From the NCBI RefSeq assembly GCF_900021175.1, contig NZ_FCOP01000010.1, positions 382,940 to 446,939 of the forward strand: a stretch of 64,000 nt of DNA, given 5' to 3'. Positions 40,677 through 50,199 of this stretch are shown one piece after another. The translations under genes and the position numbers were made by a program. The notes beneath the pieces were generated by a model. The model made no database searches, was not told the origin of the DNA, and saw only the letters and a list, made by a program, of their open reading frames with translations. The number at the start of each line of letters is the position of its first letter. Positions within the stretch are counted from its first letter, which is position 1. Source of the stretch: Pseudenterobacter timonensis (GTDB lineage Bacteria > Pseudomonadota > Gammaproteobacteria > Enterobacterales > Enterobacteriaceae).

Positions 40677-42107
40677 ATGAAAGTAACACTGCCAGAGTTT
40701 GAACGTGCTGGAGTTTTGGTTGTTGGTGATGTGATGCTGGATCGCTACTGGTATGGGCCGACCAGCCGTATCTCCCCGGAAGCGCCGGTACCGGTGGTGA
40801 AGGTTGAAACCATCGAGGAGCGTCCCGGCGGCGCGGCGAACGTGGCAATGAACATCGCTTCCCTGGGCGCCCATTCGCGTCTGGTGGGGCTGACCGGCAT
40901 CGACGATGCGGCGCGTGCCCTGAGCAAGTCGCTGGCTGACGTGAACGTAAAATGCGACTTCGTTTCTGTGCCGACCCATCCCACGATCACCAAGCTGCGC
41001 GTGCTCTCCCGAAACCAGCAGCTTATTCGCCTCGACTTTGAAGAGGGGTTTGCAGGCGTCGATCCCGAGCCGCTGCACGAGCGGATTAACCAGGCGCTGG
41101 GCTCTATTGGGGCGCTGGTGCTCTCTGACTATGCCAAAGGGGCGCTTACCAGCGTACAGCAGATGATTCAGCTGGCGCGCGGGGCAAATGTCCCGGTGCT
41201 GATCGACCCGAAAGGCACCGACTTTGAACGCTACCGTGGCGCGACGCTGCTGACGCCAAACCTTTCTGAGTTTGAAGCGGTGGCGGGCAAGTGTAAAACC
41301 GAAGAGGAGCTGGTTGAGCGCGGCATGAAAATCATCGCTGATTTCGAGCTGTCTGCGCTTTTGGTGACCCGCTCCGAACAGGGCATGACGCTCCTGCAGC
41401 CGGGCAAAGCGCCGCTGCATATGCCGACCCAGGCGCAGGAAGTTTACGACGTGACCGGGGCAGGCGATACGGTGATTGGCGTGCTGGCGGCGACGCTGGC
41501 GGCAGGTAATTCGCTGGAAGAGGCTTGTTACTTTGCTAACGCGGCGGCGGGCGTGGTCGTCGGCAAGCTGGGTACCTCCACCGTTTCGCCCATTGAGCTG
41601 GAAAACGCGGTGCGTGGCCGTGCCGATACCGGCTTTGGCGTGATGACCGAGGATGAGCTGAAGGTGGCCGTGGCCGCGGCGCGCAAGCGTGGCGAGAAGG
41701 TGGTTATGACCAACGGCGTGTTCGATATCCTGCACGCGGGCCATGTCTCTTACCTGGCGAACGCCCGTAAACTGGGCGATCGCCTGATCGTGGCGGTTAA
41801 CAGCGATGCCTCCACCAAGCGTCTGAAAGGCGACTCTCGCCCGGTGAATCCCCTGGAGCAGCGCATGATTGTGCTCGGCGCGCTGGAGGCGGTGGACTGG
41901 GTGGTCTCGTTTGAAGAAGATACGCCGCAGCGTCTGATTGCCGGTATTCTGCCGGATCTGCTGGTAAAAGGCGGGGATTATAAGCCGGAGCAGATCGCGG
42001 GCAGCGAAGAGGTCTGGGCCAATGGCGGCGAGGTGATGGTGCTCAATTTTGAAGATGGTTGCTCCACCACCAATATCATCAAAAAGATCCAGAAAAACAG
42101 TCAGTAA
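40677..42107 (+). CDS. hldE: Bifunctional heptose 7-phosphate kinase / 1-phosphate adenylyltransferase HldE
   Basis: Makes ADP-heptose for the LPS inner core. 476 residues. The N-terminal ribokinase-type kinase (1-320) has [20 protein letters not shown] and [14 protein letters not shown] (anion hole). The C-terminal cytidylyltransferase-like domain (about 345-476) has [15 protein letters not shown] strong terminator follows. Confidence 0.97.
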   Translation: MKVTLPEFERAGVLVVGDVMLDRYWYGPTSRISPEAPVPVVKVETIEERPGGAANVAMNIASLGAHSRLVGLTGIDDAARALSKSLADVNVKCDFVSVPTHPTITKLRVLSRNQQLIRLDFEEGFAGVDPEPLHERINQALGSIGALVLSDYAKGALTSVQQMIQLARGANVPVLIDPKGTDFERYRGATLLTPNLSEFEAVAGKCKTEEELVERGMKIIADFELSALLVTRSEQGMTLLQPGKAPLHMPTQAQEVYDVTGAGDTVIGVLAATLAAGNSLEEACYFANAAAGVVVGKLGTSTVSPIELENAVRGRADTGFGVMTEDELKVAVAAARKRGEKVVMTNGVFDILHAGHVSYLANARKLGDRLIVAVNSDASTKRLKGDSRPVNPLEQRMIVLGALEAVDWVVSFEEDTPQRLIAGILPDLLVKGGDYKPEQIAGSEEVWANGGEVMVLNFEDGCSTTNIIKKIQKNSQ

Positions 42108-42133
42108 AAAAACGGGCCAGTTGGCCCGTTTTT
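42106..42133 (+). terminator. Terminator after hldE
   Basis: AAACGGGCC, loop AGTT, GGCCCGTTTTT, overlapping the hldE stop. Confidence 0.92.
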
Positions 42134-42138
42134 CATGT

Positions 42139-42219
42139 CGGATGGCCGCTGCGCCTTACCCGACCTGTGTGTTCTGCCTCTTTCTGCAGGCCCGGTAAGC
42201 GTAGCGTCGCCGGGCCTTA
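42139..42219. repeat. REP pair between hldE and ubiK
   Basis: Two REP-type palindromes in opposite orientation (42139-42165, degenerate; 42187-42219, full: CAGGCCCGGTAAGCGTAGCG...CCGGGCCTTA). The second overlaps the ubiK stop. Confidence 0.8.
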
Positions 42220-42531
42220 CTGTTGAGGTTGATCGTCGATCGGCGGGATGGCCGGCGCAGGCGTCACTTCAGAAGGCAGATCCGCAGGCGCGTTACGGTT
42301 TTCCAGATCGTTCAGGCGTTGCTCCAGCAGCGCCAGCTTTTCGCGGGTGCGCAGCAGCACCTGTGTCTGTACGTCAAACTCTTCACGGCTTACCAGGTCA
42401 AGGCGCGAAAGCTGTCCCTGCAGAACCTGGCGGATCTTTTTCTCTACATCATCACCAAACTCGCGAATACCCTTCGGCATGGACTCATGAACCTGGCGTG
42501 CAATCTGCTCAATTTTTTTCGGGTCGATCAT
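42217..42531 (-). CDS. ubiK: Ubiquinone biosynthesis accessory factor UbiK (YqiC)
   Basis: 104 residues. Begins [20 protein letters not shown], with a coiled-coil C-terminal half ([17 protein letters not shown]) and an acidic proline-rich tail. The protein helps the soluble Ubi complex in coenzyme Q synthesis under aerobic conditions and can fuse membranes in vitro. Convergent with hldE. Its promoter region abuts the FMN riboswitch region. Confidence 0.92.
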   Translation of the reverse strand: MIDPKKIEQIARQVHESMPKGIREFGDDVEKKIRQVLQGQLSRLDLVSREEFDVQTQVLLRTREKLALLEQRLNDLENRNAPADLPSEVTPAPAIPPIDDQPQQ

Positions 42532-42655
42532 TGTGGTTTCCCTTGTTCTAAAGGTGTTAACAATTATTGTAGCGCGTTACGCCTTTACATAAACCAGAAT
42601 TGTTTGAAGCTTATGCATTGCCCACGATAATCAATAGCGTTATAGTTATCTCGCT

Positions 42656-42806
42656 TATTCTCAGGGCGGGGCGAAATTCCCCACCGGCGGTAAATCAGCC
42701 ATTGCGCTGAAAGCCCGCGAGCGCTTTGGAGTAAAATTCAAAGGTCAGCAGATCCGGTGTAATTCCGGGGCCGACGGTTAAAGTCCGGATGGGAGAGAGT
42801 AACCGG
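42656..42806 (+). promoter_or_regulatory. FMN riboswitch (RFN element)
   Basis: The conserved RFN core is readable: TCAGGGCGGGGCGAAATTCC near 42661, CCACCGGCGGTAAA, AGCCCGCGAGCGC, GGTCAGCAGATCCGGTG, then CCGACGGTTAAAGTCCGGAT and GGGAGAGAGTAACC. It sits 100 bp ahead of ribB. Downstream (42806-42905) a GGTCGGGCATGGCCCG stem region probably forms the expression platform. FMN binding should reduce ribB expression. Confidence 0.95.
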
Positions 42807-42905
42807 TCGGGCATGGCCCGCTCACGTTATCTTTTTGCCGCTTATACGGCGCTCCTAAGACTGCCCTGATTCTGGTAACCATAAAGTTAATGAGGTTTTT
42901 TTACC

Positions 42906-43559
42906 ATGAATCAGACGCTCCTTTCCTCTTTTGGCACTGCTGTTGAACGTGTTGAACATGCGCTGGCCGCCCTGCGTGAAGGCCGCGGCGTGATGGTGCT
43001 TGATGACGAAAACCGTGAAAACGAAGGCGATATGATTTTCGCTGCCGAAACCATGACCGTTGAGCAGATGGCGCTCACCATTCGTCACGGCAGCGGCATT
43101 GTCTGCCTCTGCATCACGGAAGACCGCCGTAAACAGCTCGACCTGCCAATGATGGTCGAAAATAACACCAGCGCGTTTGGCACCGGTTTTACCGTAACCA
43201 TCGAAGCGGCGCACGGCGTTACCACTGGCGTATCGGCGGCGGACCGTATTACCACCGTTCGCGCGGCGATTGCCGACGACGCGAAACCAGCCGATCTGCA
43301 CCGTCCCGGCCACGTTTTCCCGCTGCGCGCGCAGCCGGGCGGCGTACTGACCCGTGGCGGTCACACCGAAGCGACTATCGATCTGGTAACGCTGGCAGGC
43401 TTTAAGCCCGCGGGCGTACTGTGTGAGCTGACCAATGACGACGGTACAATGGCGCGCGCGCCGGAGTGCATCGTCTTTGCCCGTCAGCACAACATGCCGG
43501 TTGTGACCATCGAAGATCTGGTGGAGTACCGCCAGGCGCACGAGCGCAAAGCCAGCTAA
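42906..43559 (+). CDS. ribB: 3,4-dihydroxy-2-butanone 4-phosphate synthase RibB
   Basis: Converts ribulose 5-phosphate to the four-carbon precursor of riboflavin. 217 residues, same as E. coli. Active-site segments are [16 protein letters not shown] (about 33-48), [18 protein letters not shown] and [20 protein letters not shown]. Controlled by the FMN riboswitch. A terminator follows. Confidence 0.98.
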   Translation: MNQTLLSSFGTAVERVEHALAALREGRGVMVLDDENRENEGDMIFAAETMTVEQMALTIRHGSGIVCLCITEDRRKQLDLPMMVENNTSAFGTGFTVTIEAAHGVTTGVSAADRITTVRAAIADDAKPADLHRPGHVFPLRAQPGGVLTRGGHTEATIDLVTLAGFKPAGVLCELTNDDGTMARAPECIVFARQHNMPVVTIEDLVEYRQAHERKAS

Positions 43560-43572
43560 AAGTGCTGATGTG

Positions 43573-43599
43573 AAAAAGCCGGGGAAACCCGGCTTTTTT
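43573..43599 (+). terminator. Terminator after ribB
   Basis: AAAAAGCCGGG, loop GAAA, CCCGGCTTTTTT. Confidence 0.92.
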
Positions 43600-43627
43600 G
43601 TCTCTGACGCTTGTTAACCTTGTACCG

Positions 43628-44692
43628 TTACTGATAGTTAATTTTGACAATAATATCTTTGCTGAACGGTCCCATCCGGAGGACTTCTCCGGGCTTTCGG
43701 GTTAATTCGGCAGTGTACTGATGCGTTATGGTCGTGACCGCACTGTCAGGATAATAAGTGGCGAAAGGCAGATACTGGTTGTAAGTCACATTGCCCTCTT
43801 TCTTATCAACGAGGCGCATAAGTAACCCATTTTCCATATCCAGATGCGTATCATCATAGAGCGTATCCGTAGTGTAGAAACTGGTTGTAACGTCAAATTG
43901 CTCCGAGCACCCGGCACTCTCATCCTTGATGGTTGATATGCTGAAAGGGGATTTAATCGTCCCGGCATCAAGCGCATGTTCGGTAAACTGACCAAAGTTA
44001 ACGATCTGGTTATCTGGATAAATCCTGATATTTACCGAGCAATCCAGGAAGTGAATATTGGAGAGGCCGTCAACGTTATAATGCAAGTTTTTGGCGTTGC
44101 TGAGCCTGTTGATTCCACCTGCGCCGTCAAACGTCAATACCGTGACCGCGGGGAAGGTGAACTCAATTCTCTCCTTCGGGACCATTTTTAATTTAACATA
44201 GAGACGAAAACGTGCTGTAAACGTTACGTTCTTTTGAATTACCGATCCATTGCAGGCGGCATGCGTGTAGCTTTTATCGAAGTCATCCATCTTATCCAGA
44301 CAGGCGCCGGTATCAATTTTTATATCAGGGATATCATAGTCTACGCCGTTATATGTCACGCCAAACGCCAGATAGGGATTATTAGTTATAAGGCTGTCGG
44401 TGTTGTGAAAACTGTCAAGAATGTAGGCATGAATGTTTTCGCTCCAGGGATCCTGTTGAACCGATTTGGTATGGTCGCGTGAGGCATTATCGCAGTAAAC
44501 CGTCACCAACAAATCGCCACTTTCCCAGATTTTTTGTCCCGTTGGGGCGTTGGCTGGCACGGTAAACCAGGGCAACGTTGTGGTGACCACATTTGCACCG
44601 CCTTTAGCATCTTTGTAGCAGTCCAGCGCCCAGACAGAGGAAGAGAAGAGAGATAAAAGGGCGATAACAGCAAAATAGATTTTTTTCATCAT
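43628..44692 (-). CDS. Fimbrial tip adhesin-like protein (YqiI-like)
   Basis: 354 residues with signal peptide MKKIYFAVIALLSLFSSSVWA (an extra Met precedes it). The N-terminal part (about 25-210) would be a lectin-type domain with cysteine pairs. The C-terminal part (about 215-354) is pilin-like, with CSVNIRIYPDNQIVNFGQF and an end (KDIIVKINYQ) fitting a donor-strand domain. Overlaps the chaperone stop by one base. Last gene of a subunit-usher-chaperone-adhesin operon. The call as adhesin is by position and two-domain form; receptor unknown. Confidence 0.8.
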   Translation of the reverse strand: MMKKIYFAVIALLSLFSSSVWALDCYKDAKGGANVVTTTLPWFTVPANAPTGQKIWESGDLLVTVYCDNASRDHTKSVQQDPWSENIHAYILDSFHNTDSLITNNPYLAFGVTYNGVDYDIPDIKIDTGACLDKMDDFDKSYTHAACNGSVIQKNVTFTARFRLYVKLKMVPKERIEFTFPAVTVLTFDGAGGINRLSNAKNLHYNVDGLSNIHFLDCSVNIRIYPDNQIVNFGQFTEHALDAGTIKSPFSISTIKDESAGCSEQFDVTTSFYTTDTLYDDTHLDMENGLLMRLVDKKEGNVTYNQYLPFATYYPDSAVTTITHQYTAELTRKPGEVLRMGPFSKDIIVKINYQ

Positions 44693-45435
44693 TATCCTTT
44701 ATTCACCGGCTTGCTCTGACAAGTGAGTTGTACTGCATTGCAGCTCACTTTAAACATTTCCAGTCCGCCATAGTCGCCGATGTAACCGATTTGAAATTCC
44801 GCAGGTAAATTTGCGAGTTTCTGGCTGGCTTCAGCGAAAGGCGCAATCATCACGCTCTCCGCCCCCGGCAGTAACGTTTTGCCGTTCAGGCCGATATATC
44901 CCACGGTGATGTAGTACGGGCTGCCGTTTTTAAAAATCAGATTGCTGTCAGAGCGGGAGAGGGTCACTTTATCCAGAGGAAGATACTGACCCTCTTTGAG
45001 TTCAATGGCTTTGGGGCGCCAGAAGAGCTTCAGACGACTTTGCATTGCGATCTGCATGACGTTCTGCTGTTCCGCTTTGGGGGGGATTTCCCGTACGTTG
45101 TAATAGAACAATGATTCCCGATCGGCGGGGAGCTGAGTAAGACGCTGCTGCGCCATCAGACGCACCTGTGCCTGCTCATCCGGCTCTATACGCAGCAGTG
45201 GCGGAACGGGGGAGATAAACTCACGTGTCTTTTTGCCGTGTATATCTTCGATCCAGGATTGGGCAAGGTAAGGATCGGTTTTACTCTGATTTGTGAGCCT
45301 CACCGAAACGCTTTTTGCTGAAGCGTTGAAAATAATGCGAGTTCTGTCCGGCGACACGGTGGCATGCGCCAGCCCGCTGAGGCTCATCAGACAGAGAAGT
45401 CCTTTTGTAACGAAAGAGAGATTCATTTTATTCAT
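44692..45435 (-). CDS. Periplasmic fimbrial chaperone (YqiH-like)
   Basis: 247 residues with a signal peptide ending near residue 25 (SLSGLAHA). PapD-type immunoglobulin-fold chaperone with TRIIFNASAKSVSVRLTNQS, PPLLRIEPDEQAQVRLM and FYYNVREIPPK. The Arg and Lys positions that anchor subunit C-termini are present (RTRI; SRLKLFWRP). Two ATGs lie close together (residues 1 and 4). It binds the usher's pilins in the periplasm. Confidence 0.9.
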   Translation of the reverse strand: MNKMNLSFVTKGLLCLMSLSGLAHATVSPDRTRIIFNASAKSVSVRLTNQSKTDPYLAQSWIEDIHGKKTREFISPVPPLLRIEPDEQAQVRLMAQQRLTQLPADRESLFYYNVREIPPKAEQQNVMQIAMQSRLKLFWRPKAIELKEGQYLPLDKVTLSRSDSNLIFKNGSPYYITVGYIGLNGKTLLPGAESVMIAPFAEASQKLANLPAEFQIGYIGDYGGLEMFKVSCNAVQLTCQSKPVNKG

Positions 45436-45441
45436 CCTGAA

Positions 45442-47964
45442 TTAATGCACTGTTTTACAAGGTAATAAAATAGCGGTGCCGCTAAGGTTGCTCTGGTTTG
45501 GCGGTGTAATTTCGCACGTTTTATCAGCCCAGGTCAGGCGTAGCGTACTGTCATCCTGTATGCCGCTAAGGTAAACAAATCCTTCCTCGGCAATCAGGCC
45601 GACTTCTCTGCCGGAGGCCTTGTCCACGACGCTAATACCCAGCGGCGGGTAGTGACCGTTTTCCTGCTGCACGATGCCGACGATCTGATAGCCTTTGGTG
45701 GCATTGAGTTTGCTATAGCCAATGGCGCCTTCGGTCATTGTGGTTCGGATAACGGAGTTTTCGATATCCACGCCATCCGGAAGGGTGTTGCTATTCACCC
45801 GGATGGTTGAGGTTATATAGTTGGACAATGAAGGCACCACAGCGATACCAAAGGCGTTGGTGCGGGTGCGTGAGCTATTGACCTCAATTCCCTCCACGCC
45901 ATCGGCATCCACCATCATGCGCGCGTTATTGGCCGGACTGTAATCATGCAGCGACATACCGTGGCGCGTTGCGGTGAGCGAACCATTCCAGCCAGCGCTG
46001 ATGGAGCGGTATTGGTTGGGCTGCACGCTGCCGTTCATATTCAAACGGCCATACGGTGAATAATGCTGATATCCGCCGCGAAGCGAAGGCTCTCCGTGAC
46101 GTAAGTCTTCTTCAGTGGTCGATGCCGACAGATTCCATGTGTTGTTACGATCGGATGAGTCGTAATACGACGCCATATGAGACGCGCTATTACCGCCAGA
46201 GCGCTGATAGCTGTACATGAGGTTGCGGCTCTGCTCCAGCGGAAGAGTAAGCGAGAAGAAAACCTGATTTTCGCTGCTGTCGTCCCAGCGGATCCGGCTC
46301 AGGGCCAGCGAAGCGGATATTCCCCTGAACGGGCCAATATCAAAATTACGGCTTATCGAGAAAGAGTAATTCGTGTTGCTACTATTATCCCAGTAGGTGT
46401 TACGGGTGATGTTGAGATAGCTGTTGAGCGACAGGGATTCAAGATACTGGTTAAAGGAGACGACATAGCTCTCTTTTTCATTGGTTGTTGAATCGTCACC
46501 CTCCCGGCTGGCAAGGTATTCGCTCATGGAGACGTATTCTTTGTCCGAGAAACGATACCCCGCGAAGGTAATTTGGCTGCCGGTTTCCTCGAAGCGCTTG
46601 GCATAGTTCACGCGATAGCTGAAACCACGCTGTTTTTCATCTTTTTCCTGACGCAGCGTGGCCTCCGCTTCCGTCACGTCAAAGGATAACGAACCAAAGG
46701 AATCCATGTTAAAGCCGATCCCGGAGGTCACGGCATGATAGTCATCCGCCGTCAGCATGGTGCCGCCATAAAGGGAGACCTTGCTTAACCAGCCCCAGGA
46801 GAGCTCGCCGGTAAAAAACAGGGGATTATTAACATCGTTATGACCCGTTTCGGTCGGCTTTCCAACAGAAGTTTTATAACGTACCTGGCCTTTGCGGGTC
46901 AGGAAAGGAATGGAGGATGAACCAACCTGGAAAGTGGATTTGCGCCCGTCTTCTTCTTCCACCACCACGTCCAGCTGCCCCTGATAGGTTTCACCCAGAT
47001 CGGTAATCGTAAAAGGGCCAGGCGCGACGGTAGTTTGATACAGAATACGGCCCGACTGGGAAACGGTCACTTTCGCATTGGTTTGCGCAATGCCGGTAAT
47101 TTGTGGGGCGTAGCCTTGCAGATCGGGCGGCAGCATACTTTCATCGCTCTCCAGCGACGCGCCGCTAAAGTGGAAAGTATCAAAAATATCAGAGCTCAAA
47201 TCATATTGCCCCAGCGTCAATTTTGACGACAGGGAAGGAAGAGGGCGATAGAGATAGGTTCGTGCCAGGCTGCTGTCGCTGCCTGTAGACTTGCCGTTAC
47301 GAAAGTCCTGGTTATATTGATAATCTGAACGTAAACGCCATGCGCCCAGGTTGAACCCGAGCGTACCATAGGCGCTAATATTCTGGCTGTCCTCCCCTCC
47401 CTGAGGATTATACTGGCTCGCATAGAGATTATAATCGAGCAAAACGCCTGCGATGCCCTGATCCCAGAATTCCGGCGGCGTCCAGTTCCGTGCCTGGTAT
47501 TTCATCCAGGCCTGCGGGACGGTAATGGAGAGAACCATGGTGCCCTTATTCAGCGCAAAAAGCAGTTCTGGCTTTGCAGCTAAATCCAGACACTTGCCGT
47601 TCGGTAAATAGCGGAGTTCCGATATAAAGTCTGGATCCAGGCCGAAACGGGTCAGGTGCTCTGCATTGACACAAAGCAGCGAACCGCTTTCGCCTTCCGT
47701 AGCGATCCATTCCATCATCAGCGGTTGAGGCAAGGTGTTTTTATTTACCTGCACGCTAACCAGGTATTGGCCTGGTGTGATATGTCCCTTCTTTTTAAAC
47801 TGGGAAATATCAATATTGTTACGATCCTCCACATCAATCATATCAGTGTTAAATTCAACCGCAGCTACGGGAAGCACGAAGAGCGCCGAGCACAAGGATG
47901 CACTCAGCGTATGCCTAATCAGAGCAGAGAATTTTGCGAGTCGAAATGCTGAATGATTGAACAT
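45442..47964 (-). CDS. Fimbrial outer-membrane usher (YqiG-like)
   Basis: 840 residues, normal for the FimD/PapC family. Signal peptide ends near residue 35 (LFVLPVAAVEFN). N-terminal chaperone-binding domain, then the 24-strand barrel with a plug region (PFTITDLGETYQGQLDVVVEE). Two C-terminal domains end with a cysteine pair (DKTCEITPP and ILLPCKTVH). Six bases separate it from the chaperone gene. Confidence 0.93.
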   Translation of the reverse strand: MFNHSAFRLAKFSALIRHTLSASLCSALFVLPVAAVEFNTDMIDVEDRNNIDISQFKKKGHITPGQYLVSVQVNKNTLPQPLMMEWIATEGESGSLLCVNAEHLTRFGLDPDFISELRYLPNGKCLDLAAKPELLFALNKGTMVLSITVPQAWMKYQARNWTPPEFWDQGIAGVLLDYNLYASQYNPQGGEDSQNISAYGTLGFNLGAWRLRSDYQYNQDFRNGKSTGSDSSLARTYLYRPLPSLSSKLTLGQYDLSSDIFDTFHFSGASLESDESMLPPDLQGYAPQITGIAQTNAKVTVSQSGRILYQTTVAPGPFTITDLGETYQGQLDVVVEEEDGRKSTFQVGSSSIPFLTRKGQVRYKTSVGKPTETGHNDVNNPLFFTGELSWGWLSKVSLYGGTMLTADDYHAVTSGIGFNMDSFGSLSFDVTEAEATLRQEKDEKQRGFSYRVNYAKRFEETGSQITFAGYRFSDKEYVSMSEYLASREGDDSTTNEKESYVVSFNQYLESLSLNSYLNITRNTYWDNSSNTNYSFSISRNFDIGPFRGISASLALSRIRWDDSSENQVFFSLTLPLEQSRNLMYSYQRSGGNSASHMASYYDSSDRNNTWNLSASTTEEDLRHGEPSLRGGYQHYSPYGRLNMNGSVQPNQYRSISAGWNGSLTATRHGMSLHDYSPANNARMMVDADGVEGIEVNSSRTRTNAFGIAVVPSLSNYITSTIRVNSNTLPDGVDIENSVIRTTMTEGAIGYSKLNATKGYQIVGIVQQENGHYPPLGISVVDKASGREVGLIAEEGFVYLSGIQDDSTLRLTWADKTCEITPPNQSNLSGTAILLPCKTVH

Positions 47965-48047
47965 AAATCCTTTTCACTCATATAAAATAATACGTAAAAG
48001 CCGATGAATCCTTCATCGGCTGGTATTACAGGCGAGTAACAACGGAA

Positions 48048-48623
48048 TTATTTGTAATCCAGAACGTAATTCGCTTGCGCCTGAACGTTACCCGGAGTCG
48101 CTGTCTTACCACTCAACGGCTCCATACGCGCTTTAAAATTCAGCTCCTGATAGGAACTCGTTGTCGGGAAAAAGACCTCAATTGGGCTACCTAACGTCAC
48201 CATATTGCTGCCGCTATCCAGCAGACGAACGCCTACGCCAGTTGCGCCGCCAATGTTGCCGTCCAGGGTGTTTTTCATCAGGCTGGTATCAGTGGTGTCG
48301 GTGCTGGCGGAGGTAAAGGTTACCTTCACTTTATCGACGGTGGTTGTTGAGCCTTCGGTAGTAGTGGAAAGAATACAGTCCTGAAGATGGATGGTCACAT
48401 CAACGGGCAGCGACTTTTTACCGCTGTTCAATACGCTGTCCGCAACTTCGCCTAAATTAATGGTCTGGTTTTCATCACCTGGAGTGATGGAGCAGGGTGC
48501 GCTGATGACTTCACCCGTGAAAGTGAGCTTACCTGAACCCTGGTTATCTTCCGCAGAAGCAGTAAATGCCAGAGTTGAAAGCAGCGCTGTGGTAGCGGCT
48601 GCCAGGATCGTCTTGTTAAACAT
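48048..48623 (-). CDS. Major fimbrial subunit
   Basis: 191 residues from the ATG at 48621-48623, which starts a clear signal peptide (MFNKTILAAATTALLSTLAF, ending ASA). A longer upstream frame is rejected. Typical type 1-like pilin: a donor strand near the mature N-terminus (GKLTFTGEVISAPCSITPG), the cysteine pair APCS/LQDC, and a penultimate Tyr-rich end (ANYVLDYK). First gene of the operon, 83 bp before the usher. Confidence 0.9.
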   Translation of the reverse strand: MFNKTILAAATTALLSTLAFTASAEDNQGSGKLTFTGEVISAPCSITPGDENQTINLGEVADSVLNSGKKSLPVDVTIHLQDCILSTTTEGSTTTVDKVKVTFTSASTDTTDTSLMKNTLDGNIGGATGVGVRLLDSGSNMVTLGSPIEVFFPTTSSYQELNFKARMEPLSGKTATPGNVQAQANYVLDYK

Positions 48624-49328
48624 AAAGCTATAATCCTTTATAGAGGGAGTATGATGCATTAACGAGATAATTAACGTCATAAAGTTTTTGCATTTAAGCG
48701 CGGTACTATATATCAATCACAATATAATTTATCTCGTTAGTAATTCTTCATGGGGTCTTTAATTTTTCTAAGTTGATACGTTTTATTTATGGGTGACAGT
48801 GGAGCGGTCTATTTGGTCAGGAAGAGGCTTAATACTTGTTTTACTAAAAATTCCTCCATTTTTTATGTATCTTTTAGCGATGACTGCCGGAAAAGTCATT
48901 TATTTAAATGATGTATCCTGGCTGGAGTTCATAGTTTCAATAATATGAATGTCCAGTGCCTATAAATGTGCCTAATAAATAATTCGCGGTATGGAAATAA
49001 TAATGAAGATAATTTATAAGGCGTACATATATATTGCCTTGATTCTGATGTTGTAATAACACAGAAAAAGTTCGGTTGCGGACATTTCACGCGGCCCGCC
49101 TTCAGACGTTTCCGCCATATCGGATATACCGATCCGAAAGAATTGCTTTGCGCCGGCAGGACCGCCAGGTTCTGCTCATCTGTGATGAACAAAGCGAGGC
49201 GGCAGGGCGACTTAAACTTCTACATTCAAATTTCCTGATGATCTTCTTCACGCTTCTCCGGGTTCATCTGCAGCGGAATGCGCGTAGTGTAGAACCCTAA
49301 AACTGACACCCTCCGTAAGGATATCATC
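48624..49328. other. Intergenic region between fimbrial operon and ygiD
   Basis: About 700 bp. The first 200-300 bp are AT-rich with TATA-like stretches (TACTATATATCAAT near 48705) and should contain the fimbrial promoter. The segment 49070-49230 is GC-richer with short overlapping open frames on both strands that I cannot relate to any family. No invertible-element repeats, recombinase or zupT remnant was recognised. Confidence 0.5.
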
Positions 49329-50117
49329 ATGAGCGCTTCCCGTATGCCAGCACTCTTTTTAGGCCATGGCAGCCCGATGAACGTGCTGGAAGATAACGTC
49401 TATACCCGCGTCTGGCGCCAGCTGGGAGAGACATTGCCGCGACCGAAAGCGATTGTGGCCATCTCTGCGCACTGGTATACGCGCGGCACGGGCGTCACCG
49501 CCATGGCTGCGCCAAAAACCATCCACGATTTCGGCGGTTTTCCGCAGGCGCTGTATGACACGCACTATCCGGCCCCCGGTTCGCCCGCGCTGGCGCAGCG
49601 GCTGGTGGAGCTGCTCTCCCCTGTACCGGTGGTGCTGGATAACGAGGCCTGGGGTTTTGATCATGGCTCATGGGGCGTGCTAATAAAGATCTATCCGCAG
49701 GCGGATATTCCGATGGTGCAGCTGAGCATCGACCGTAACCAGCCCGCGGCCTGGCACCTGGAGATGGGCCGTAAGCTTGCCGCCCTGCGTGAAGAGGGCG
49801 TTATGCTGGTGGCAAGCGGCAACGTGGTGCACAACCTTCGCGCGGCCCGCTGGCAGGGGGAGAATATTCCCTATCCGTGGGCCACATCGTTCAATGATTT
49901 TGTCAAAGCGAATCTTACCTGGCAGGGTGAGGCAGCGGCGCATCCGCTGGTGAACTACCTCGACCACGAGGGCGGGGCGCTGGCGAACCCGACGCCGGAA
50001 CACTATCTGCCGCTGCTTTACGCCCTGGGAACATGGGATGGTAAAGAGCCGGTGACTATTCCGGTGGATGGCATTGAGATGGGGAGTCTGAGTATGCTGT
50101 CGGTGCAGGTGGGATAA
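49329..50117 (+). CDS. ygiD: 4,5-DOPA dioxygenase extradiol family protein YgiD
   Basis: 262 residues, LigB-type extradiol dioxygenase fold. Metal-site histidines are visible: FLGHGSP (H13), SAHWYTRG (H48) and NVVHNLR (near 168). The core GFDHGSWGVLIKIYPQADIP is characteristic. E. coli YgiD opens L-DOPA; the natural substrate is unknown. The start follows GTAAGGA. Confidence 0.93.
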   Translation: MSASRMPALFLGHGSPMNVLEDNVYTRVWRQLGETLPRPKAIVAISAHWYTRGTGVTAMAAPKTIHDFGGFPQALYDTHYPAPGSPALAQRLVELLSPVPVVLDNEAWGFDHGSWGVLIKIYPQADIPMVQLSIDRNQPAAWHLEMGRKLAALREEGVMLVASGNVVHNLRAARWQGENIPYPWATSFNDFVKANLTWQGEAAAHPLVNYLDHEGGALANPTPEHYLPLLYALGTWDGKEPVTIPVDGIEMGSLSMLSVQVG

Positions 50118-50122
50118 CAACA

Positions 50123-50193
50123 TGCCCGGTGGCGGCTTCGCCTTACCCGGCCTACATGTCGAGCGTAGGCCCGGTAAGCGTAGCGCCGCCGGA
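50123..50193. repeat. REP pair between ygiD and ygiC
   Basis: Two opposite REP units (50123-50156 and 50165-50193) in the convergent gap. Confidence 0.85.
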
Positions 50194-50199
50194 CAAGTC

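Noticed and set aside
49076..49300. 74-codon plus-strand frame before ygiD
   Set aside because: No ribosome site or family; competing minus-strand frame of similar length.
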